From the NCBI RefSeq assembly GCF_000276665.1, contig NW_004955474.1:11765876-11829875 (forward strand): 64,000 bases of DNA, given 5' to 3'. Each line of letters begins with the position of its first letter. Position 1 is the stretch's first letter. The translations under genes and the position numbers were made by a program. This stretch comes from Chinchilla lanigera. Taxonomy: Eukaryota > Chordata > Mammalia > Rodentia > Chinchillidae. Of the stretch, positions 28,801 to 37,800 are shown piece after piece. The notes under the pieces are model-generated. The model was not told the DNA's origin, ran no database searches, and saw only the letters and a program-made list of their open reading frames with translations.

Positions 28801-31800
28801 CTCCTGCAGCCACCTGAGCCAGTGGGATCCCCTCCAGGGACCTCACCCTCTGAGGGCTGGCTTGAGAGGGGAACTCCTTCCCTAGGCCCAGCTGCCCGTG
28901 GCTGTTCTTTCCCCAAGTGAAGAACTGGCCATCTAAAATAAGAACAAGAAAACTGATATTACAAAAAAAGAAATCCATACACAAAAATAATCCAGATGTC
29001 AAAGTCATTTGGTGGTACTCCCTACCCACAGCAGCAAGGGAGCAGGGACACTGCACGCCGTAAGACGCCAAAACCGAAACTCCCACTTGATGTAACAGGT
29101 AAATAAACTGAGTTGTACCACCCTTCAAACACTATTCACACTTCTGCAAACAATGTGTTAAAGGTTAAAGTAAATTCAGCTTTGAACAGGACAATGACCA
29201 GGCTCAGGTCTACTAAGCAAGCTGAACTTAGTTCTGGCCACCCTACGACCATGAGGCCCAGGACTTCAGGAGTCCAGCTACGACCCCTGGGGACTCCTCT
29301 GCAGATTACTGAGCGGATGTGTAAGTACAAATATACTTCAACAGAGCATGATTTTACTTGATAATTTACATTTCTCTAACTCCTGGTGGAACAGAGCTTG
29401 AGAATAGGCCACAAGTTAAAAAAAAAACCTATATGCTCACGAACACCCAGGTACAGTCCTTCTATTCCTGTATGGCCACCTACTTCATCATCCACACACT
29501 GAGGAAAGAATGCACTAGGCAAAAGGCTGTCTGAGAACTGTCACTGCCCAACAATGTAGTCTTACCAGTTAAAGGTTTTGAGTTAGATAATACAGAACTT
29601 AAGGAGAGAACGGTTTGCAAAATTTACATAGCATTAACATATACTCAATGTATTACCAGCTGCAAGAGCCAAGCAATGCCAGTTGCCACAGGAAACTTGC
29701 AATATAGTCTGCTGGTTCAGCTTTTGTATCAACCTGAAACAGAAAAGGTTTTTTTAAGATGGGCTTTCACATACAAACATAACCGTCAGAAATATCTCCA
29801 ATTAAATAAATATTTGTAATAAGTTACATCGCTTTGCCTAAGAGACTTTAAATAGTCAAGTGTATAATCTTACATAGCTCTATTAGGTCTCTTACTAGCC
29901 TCCTGGTGAATAGGTAGGTATTGTTTAAAGCAAACAACAAGGCTGGAGATGTAGCTCAGTGGTAGAGGGCTTGCCTAGCCCTGGGTTTGAACCCCAATAC
30001 AAATAAATAAACAAACTAAGACACTCAGGCACTTAGACCCATTCCTACAATTCTGTTATTTCCCACCTCATCATCTCCAAATCAGGGTGTGATGTGGGGG
30101 GAGGGGCAGCAACTCCTAAAATACCTGGAATATGAGTGATTAGGTGTCTTTCTATATGTGACTGAGGTGAAGACTGAGTGATAGTCTCTAGCTATCTTCT
30201 CAATGTATAGACCAAGGCAGGATTAAAGGGTTGGGACTTTTAGTCCCATCACTCTCAGCCTCTAGGGAGGTGAGGAAAGGGCAAAAGTTAAATTGATCAC
30301 TGATGGTGAAGAACGTCATCAGTCGTGTACACGCAAAAAGTACCCATAAAAACGTAGAAAGGCAGGTTCTGGAGAGCTTCTGGACAGCCGAACATCTCGA
30401 GGGTCCAGCAGGGTAACAAGTTCAGAGAGAAGGGCATGGAAGTTCCAGGCCCTTCTCCCATACCCCACCTCAAACAACTCTCATCTGTATCTTTGTAAAG
30501 CCTTTGTAACAAACCAGTAAAAGTGTTTCCCTGAGTTTGATGATTCACTCAAGCAAACTGATTGGACCCAATGAAGGAGTTATGGGAACTGCAACTTAGA
30601 ACTGGCCACTCAAAAGCACAGGTAAAACAGTCTGGGGCTTGCGACTGGCATCAAAGTTGGAGGGACAGTCTTGGGGACTGAGCCCTCAACCTGTGTGATT
30701 CTATGAGGAGATACATGGCTGACGTCTGAGGCTACAGAATTACTTGCCTACTGGTGCAGAAAACTCCCCACACATTTTAGGGGCAAGTGTAGATACTGCT
30801 TCTCCGAGGCACACACAGAGAGAAACGGAATAAGATCCAGCAAAGATTCCTAAGAATATGACTAGTGTCTACACAACTTTCATGAACCAGCACAGCTCTT
30901 TTCCTGCGTACATATCCATAAGGTAAGAGCAGAACCCCAGGAGCTACCTGTACAACCACGTTCACAGCAGCATTATTTGTAAGAGCCAAGAGGCAAAAGC
31001 AAGCCGAGTGACTGCGAAGGTTGAACTGCTAAACAAAATAGGGTACAGGTATACCTCACCTTTTGTACTTCACTCCACTGGCCTCACAGTATTGAGTTAT
31101 TTACAAATTGAAGGTCTGTTACAACCTTGTTTCTAGCAAGTCTATTAGTGGTATTTTCCCAGTGGCTCAGTGATCATTAGCATTTTTAGCAATAAAGTAC
31201 TTTTAAGTTAAGGTACATAAACTATTTTTTAGACACATTATACTACAGTGCAGTATAAACATAACTTTTATAAATAATGCAAAAATTTAAAAAATTGTGT
31301 GACTCACTTTATTGTGATATCTATTTTTACTGCAGTGGTCTGGAGCCAAATATGCAATATCTCCAAGGTGTGCCATAAAATGCAATGCAAAGCACCTCAA
31401 AAAAGAAGAAAATAGGCACAGTGGCATACGCCTGTAATCCCAACAATCTGGGAGACCGAAGCAGAAATATCTCAAGTTTCAGCTCAGCCTGGGGAATTTA
31501 GCAAGATCCTGTCTCAAAAAGTAAAAAAATAAAAACAGGCCTGGGCTTGTAGCTCAGTAAGAAAGTCCTGGATTCAATCCTCAGTGGAGGGAGGGGATTC
31601 TGACACGTTTTAAGGATAAACATGGAGGACATTATTCAAAGTGAAATATGCGAGTCATACGAAGACAATACTGTATGATTCTGTCAGCAGGCTGGGCCTG
31701 AGAGTCCCCAAGGCTGAAAACAAACCTATTCCACCCTACCAGAGTAAGTTTGTAGGTTCGCTGACTCTCCTCATAAAAAAAGAATTTTTAGGACATGTCA

Positions 31801-34800
31801 GTCAGAGACATGAGAAGGGTTTATTAAACAGAGATACAGGACACACTCAAGAGTGGAGGGTGGGCGCTCAGAGAAATGAGACACATTACAAGCCACAGTT
31901 GGGTATCCTTAAGGGGATGTCTTCAAGGGGGTGACCTAGGATGTGTATTTTTAGAATCTATCAGGTTACAATGCAAGCTGTCTATGTGGATTTGAAGTTG
32001 AGATCTGCTACCCACCAACCAGTATTGCTGCTTCCTTGGGGTTAGAGGAAGCACAATTTACAGGTGAAAAGACAGGTCCAGAGCACGGACTTATAGGTTT
32101 ACTATCTTAATGACCTTTTGGATTTTTTTTTTTTTTGGAGTGAGTTTCCTGCAAAGGAAAAAGGCTTGAGTAACTTCTGTGTCTTGAAGGTGCTATTAAG
32201 TACAATTTTTAAATCTCAAATTTCCTTCTCTCCTTTTTACCTAGTTTTTATTTCTTCCACCTCAATTACACTTACAAAGTACCTAGTCATGTTCATACAA
32301 CAGATTTCTACAAGATAAAAAAGACTGGAAACCACATATGCAACAATGTGAACACACTTAACACTACTGAACCTATACTTAAAAATGGCTAAGATGACAT
32401 GTTTGGTATTATATGTGTTTTGTCATGGTTCAAAACAACCTACTAATAATACCTCCAAAACTAATTCTCTAGGATGGTAAGGACAAGAGTCATTCCTTTG
32501 CTTGCTCAGGTGAAAGAGAAATAAGATCAGTTACTTCACAGGATTATAGAGAGAATTAAATGAAAAATTCTATGTAATTTCTGGGTATGCTTAGCTCTAC
32601 CCAGCACAGTTGTGTAGCATAGGAATATCTCTTACTCTCAATTTTAACAGCTGACAGGTTTACATGTTTATCTACAGTAAGTGTATTCTGCCACAGGAAC
32701 AAAGAAATAAGAAGCACAGCCACCAGGAGGGCATCTTAGAAGGTAGATGTCCAGTGTAGAAGGGGGATATTTTCTTAGATGTAAAAAATTAAACAGGCTC
32801 ACACACACGTTTAGGACCAAACAAAATTGAATTATTTTTTTCTTACTGAGGTAACTGTAGATTCATATGGAGTTGTTAAGAAGTAACACAGAGATTCCTT
32901 AGATACTGTGCCCAGTTTCCCACAATAGTAGTATTTTACAAAGCTTTGTTGTAGTATTATAACCAGGACATTGACATTAACGCAATCTACTAATCTTTTT
33001 ACATGTCCCTAGCTTAACTTGCACTGATTTGTATGTATTACTTTTTATTTTCTTGGCAATGCTGGGGACTGAACCCAGGGTCCGACACTCTTTCCCCAGC
33101 TGTATATGCATTAGTTTTACCATCTATGTTGGCGCATGTCCCACAGACTGGTAAGAATTCCTCAAACTGCACTTCATACTCACTCCTCCTCACCCTCATC
33201 CCAAGCCCCCTAAGGAGAACGCTAACTAATCTCTCCTCCATTTCTAAAATTTTATTATTTTAATAATGTTATATAAAAATAATCATTCCATATGTAACCT
33301 TTAGAGATTGGCATTTTTTTTTACTCAGAAGTAATGCCCCAGTTGCTGTATCAATAATTTATAAAATCTTATACTTTTTAAAGTATATGTTTGTGANNNN
33401 NNNNNNNNNNNNNNNNNNNNNNNNNNNNNNNNNNNNNNNNNNNNNNNNNNNNNNNNNNNNNNNNNNNNNNNNNNNNNNNNNNNNNNNNNNNNNNNNTATA
33501 AATATTTTAATATTAAATTTATTGAGATATCATGAGATTAATACAAGTTACTTTTGGCCTCTATAATTACAAGAGGTGCTCAAAACAGCCATCAGCTTCA
33601 AGACATTTATAAGGATGGTGAACTGCTGGAGGGTGTATACGAACATCATGATCATTTTTACTCCCCTTTCCCTTGCCTTCCCTTTGGCTGCTCCTCCCCA
33701 CATTTCCTTCCCATCTCCACAAAGTCTGTTTTCTGCCATCTCTCCTTCATCTTGCTCTTCACTGAGTGACACTCCATTGTGTACATACACTCTTGTAAAA
33801 CTCTTTTTAAAAACTGGAAAATGCCTTATGCTTGGGGACCAGTGTATCAGGAGCTGCTATGCAGCAACAGCACTTCTTCCTGTCCTTTTTCAATCAAATT
33901 CCCCATTATACTCCCTTAAACTACTACAACTTTCAAATCTACCATTACAGAAAAGAAACAGGCCCAAAGGAAAAATTAAGTAATATAAAAATTGTACCCC
34001 AAAAGTGGAGAGTACTGTAGTGGGTAAGCTCAATTTGTCAACTTGATTGGCTTTGGAAGCCACTGAAGAGACGGGAAAAGCACTCTCCTGGGAATGTCTT
34101 AATGGGTCATTGAGGCATAATCTTGGATACTGTATCTGGTTCCTTTTTCTCTACAGTGTACCCTTGATCTGCTTCCTGCCACCGTGAACTAAGCCTCTAT
34201 GCTCTACCAGGCCCTTCTGTAACATGATGTTTCTGCCTTGCAGCCAGCCCACTAGGGACTGAATCCTCTAAAAGCATGAGCCAAGTTAAACCTCTCCTTT
34301 AAATTGTGGGCGCCAGGTATTATGATTTGGTACCAGGAAAGCTGATTAATATAGAAAACTGGCACCAGGAACAGAGAAATTCCTGTGACTATACCTGACT
34401 ATATGGTTCAGAAGTATTTGAAACTGGTCTACAAGAGGAGTTTGGAAATGTCTAGAGATGGAGGCTATAGAAGGCATAGAATAACTACTGTAAGAAGAGA
34501 CTGACAGGTCTGGTCAGAGATCAGAAGACCAGAACAGTGATAGAAATGCAGACAGTACAGGCACACTCATGAGATTTCAGTTGAGAAGAATTCTTTGTGG
34601 AGTTAGACTAGAGGCCAGGTATGCTACACTCTGACAGAAATTAATTAAATATTTTTTAAAATGAAAAAAAATGTGTCTCTATTTTGCCCATGTCCTCAAA
34701 CTACAGGAGACTGAATTAAGGTTATAGACTAATCTGGCACAGAAAATTCCAAGGCAGCCCAACATTCAGACTGTGGCATAAATATAGCTGGCTGCTTTTA

Positions 34801-37800
34801 GTCAAATTTATAATGAGAATTATGAGGCAAAAAGCAGAGCACAGAAATTTAAAAACTTAAAATTTTGGTTCAGAAAGAATCATGTAGAAAATTGAGGCCA
34901 AAGTGGTATGGCTGCTGAAGAGATTTGTGCATTAACAAGAAACAATATATCTTGTTACAGGATCAAGAAGACAGACGCTTTGAGAGGCATCTCAGAAATC
35001 AATTAAGACCCTACCCACTGCAGGCTCAACAGTACAAAAGTATAAATTTCCCATGAAGAAGAAAGCCCACGGGCCCCCTCTTTGAGAAGGGCCTCTTAGA
35101 GAACTGGTTCCCTGGGATTCATTTCACTGAGCTCATCCATCTAGACACTTAGAGGCCACTGCTGCCATGGTGCAAGTGGGCCTCACATAGCAGCCACAGA
35201 ACATGGCATCATCTATGTGATACTGATTTTACCAGCATACAGAATGCAAGAGCTGTGGGTCAGGAAGGCTTCTATCTAGATTTCAAAGGGAAGCTTGGGA
35301 GGCCAGGCAAGAAGCCCCTGTGAGGTCAACGTGTAAAGCTATGAAAAAGAAACCATAGGTGCAGTGGAGTCAAGTCAGACATGCCAGATATATGGAACAT
35401 CTGTTGAGGAAAGCTGCAGGCTGTGAGTAAAGCTACCCCATAAGAGAAGTCACCTGTGCTTCAACCAGCAAGCCCATCAGGATGTGGCCACTCAAGCCCT
35501 CTGGAACTCACCACCATGTGCCCCAGACACAAGACATGAAGATATAGAATTTAATGTTTGCCCTGGTGGGGTTTGGGTCTTGCTTTATTCTCATTTTAAA
35601 GAAAACAGGGGAGAAGAGACCATTTGCTAGTAATGGTGCTGCTAAAATGTGTAATTCAGGTACTACACAGTTCTCCTCCCATACAGAGCTCATCACTTTG
35701 AATTAAAAACAGACAGTAAAGAACAATTCCAGAGGGCACAATGGTGCAGCTAGCAGGAGGTTCAGGCAGGAGGATGGGATGGAAAGTTCAAGCCCAGCCT
35801 GAATAATTTAATTGAGACCATGTTTTTCTTTTTGTTTGTTTTTGTTTTTTTAAAGGCCAGGCATGGTGGCAGGCCTGTAATCCTAGCACTGTCCAAGGTG
35901 AACTCAAGGCCAGCCTGAACTACCTAATGAAACCCTGTCTCAAAAAGACAAATAATAACAATCAAAAAAAGAAAAAACGACCAGATGTGGTAGCACCTGC
36001 CTGTAATCCCAGCACTTGGGAGGCAGAAGCAGGAAGACTGCTGTGAGTTCAAGGCCAGCCTAGGCTACAAAGTGAATTCAAGGCCAGCCTGAACTGCATA
36101 ATGAAATCCTGTCTCAAGAAAACAAAAACAACAACAAAAAAAGCCAGGTGAGTTGGCGCCTGCCAGTAATCCCAGCACTTGGGAGGCTGAGGTAAGAGGA
36201 CTGCGCAAGTTCATGGCCATCCTGAGCCAGCCTAAACTACACAGCCCAGTGGGTTCCAGGCCAGCCTGAACTGTGTAGCAAATTTAAAACAACAAAAACA
36301 AAAGCAAAAAAGAAAAAAACAAAAAACAAACAAACAAAAAAAAAAAGGAAAAGATAGGAAAGAGAGAGGGAGTGAAGAAGGGAGGTAGGGAGATAGGAAG
36401 GACAATTACAAAGAATGTCACAAATACTGGTAACAAAGGGTATATATGATAAATTTCCAGAATAAAAGAACAAGAATTACATGAAAGAAATGAACTGATA
36501 GCCTCCTGGAGCATCCAGAACCCTCAACAAACTGAGTTGCCACTCGCAGAAGTCTACCTGAAAATAATTTCAGTATTCTGGATATTTCCTTAATGACAAA
36601 ATAATCTACTAAATATATAGTTAAATCATGTAAGACTTAGAATTAAGTAAATATTTAAGAGACTCAAAACCAACGTATCAATATTTTTGTGAGGAAGTCT
36701 ATATATTTGGCATTCTAGCTAATAAGAATGTTTAAGGCAATCTGACATCATCAGAGCCAGCCCTGATTATGTTTTAGCATGCATAATTGAGTAATCAGAA
36801 TGTGACAGAAAGCTAAAGGTAGTAACTCTAAGATGTGCAAAGATGCCTCTTTCTATTCAAATATTTGTCAGTGCTATGGAGGACCGCCAGGAAGGCTCTC
36901 CTTAAAAGGAGAGCATTTGGCTCCATTTTGGCTAAACCTGGCCCTATTTTCATGTATTAATATGCACAGAGCTAGCTAAGGTTTTTTCATCCCCTCAACT
37001 GGCAGTAAGCAATGCAAATGGGTCTAGCTGAGGTGCTAATGTGTAGTCTTTAAAGCAATGCCACAGGTCAGTGATGCCCCAGGGCTCCCAACTAGTTTGT
37101 GTGAACTTTCCGCTAGGATTGAGCCTTGAGAAAGAGGCCATGGCATCTCAGGGCATGAAGATTACACATCTGAGCCAAAGCTCGGACCCCTACACACGAC
37201 ACTTAGTCTATGATATGCAGAATACTCTTTCACATATCTCTCTCTGCATATTGCAGAGGAGCTATCAGGCCTCCTACTAGCCCAGTTCACAGCACTCACA
37301 TGCTTCCTGCCTTTCCCTCAGTCACTCATCCCTGAGCCACTCCCCTCTTCACAAATTAATAAAACCTGGGTTCAGCCCTGGGTGAGGCCTTTGTTCCAGT
37401 TAGCCATTATTGTAACTGGATTTAGGACCCCTTGGCTCCCCACCATTTTAGATTTAGTATTTGTGTCTTTATTTGCACCACGGGTTGTACTAGAAGTGGT
37501 AAATTGAAATTAACTCGCTAAAATTCCAATAACGTTCCCCTGGGATTATAAATATAAACTTCACCAGACCTCACTGAGGTCTGGGAAGGGCTTCCTATAA
37601 AGTGTCAGGAACTCAGCTACTCACTAGGCTACCAGAACAAATACAGTTCCTGACCTTCTCACATTTTAAAACTAGAGATAGATATTTCTATAAGTAATGA
37701 TTTTTATGACAAGTACTGTAACAGTATAAGGCACAGCCACAGCATGAAGAAAATACCAACAAAATAAAAGAAAGAAAGGAATCTAGCAAATCAATAGCAG

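Noticed and set aside
35735..36345. CRISPR-like or satellite array
   Set aside because: The regular spacing comes from stacked SINEs with A tails, and the genome is mammalian.
36867..37560. Second complete LTR
   Set aside because: A poly(A)-like signal is present but no convincing pair of ends with a target duplication was found, so it is listed only at low confidence.
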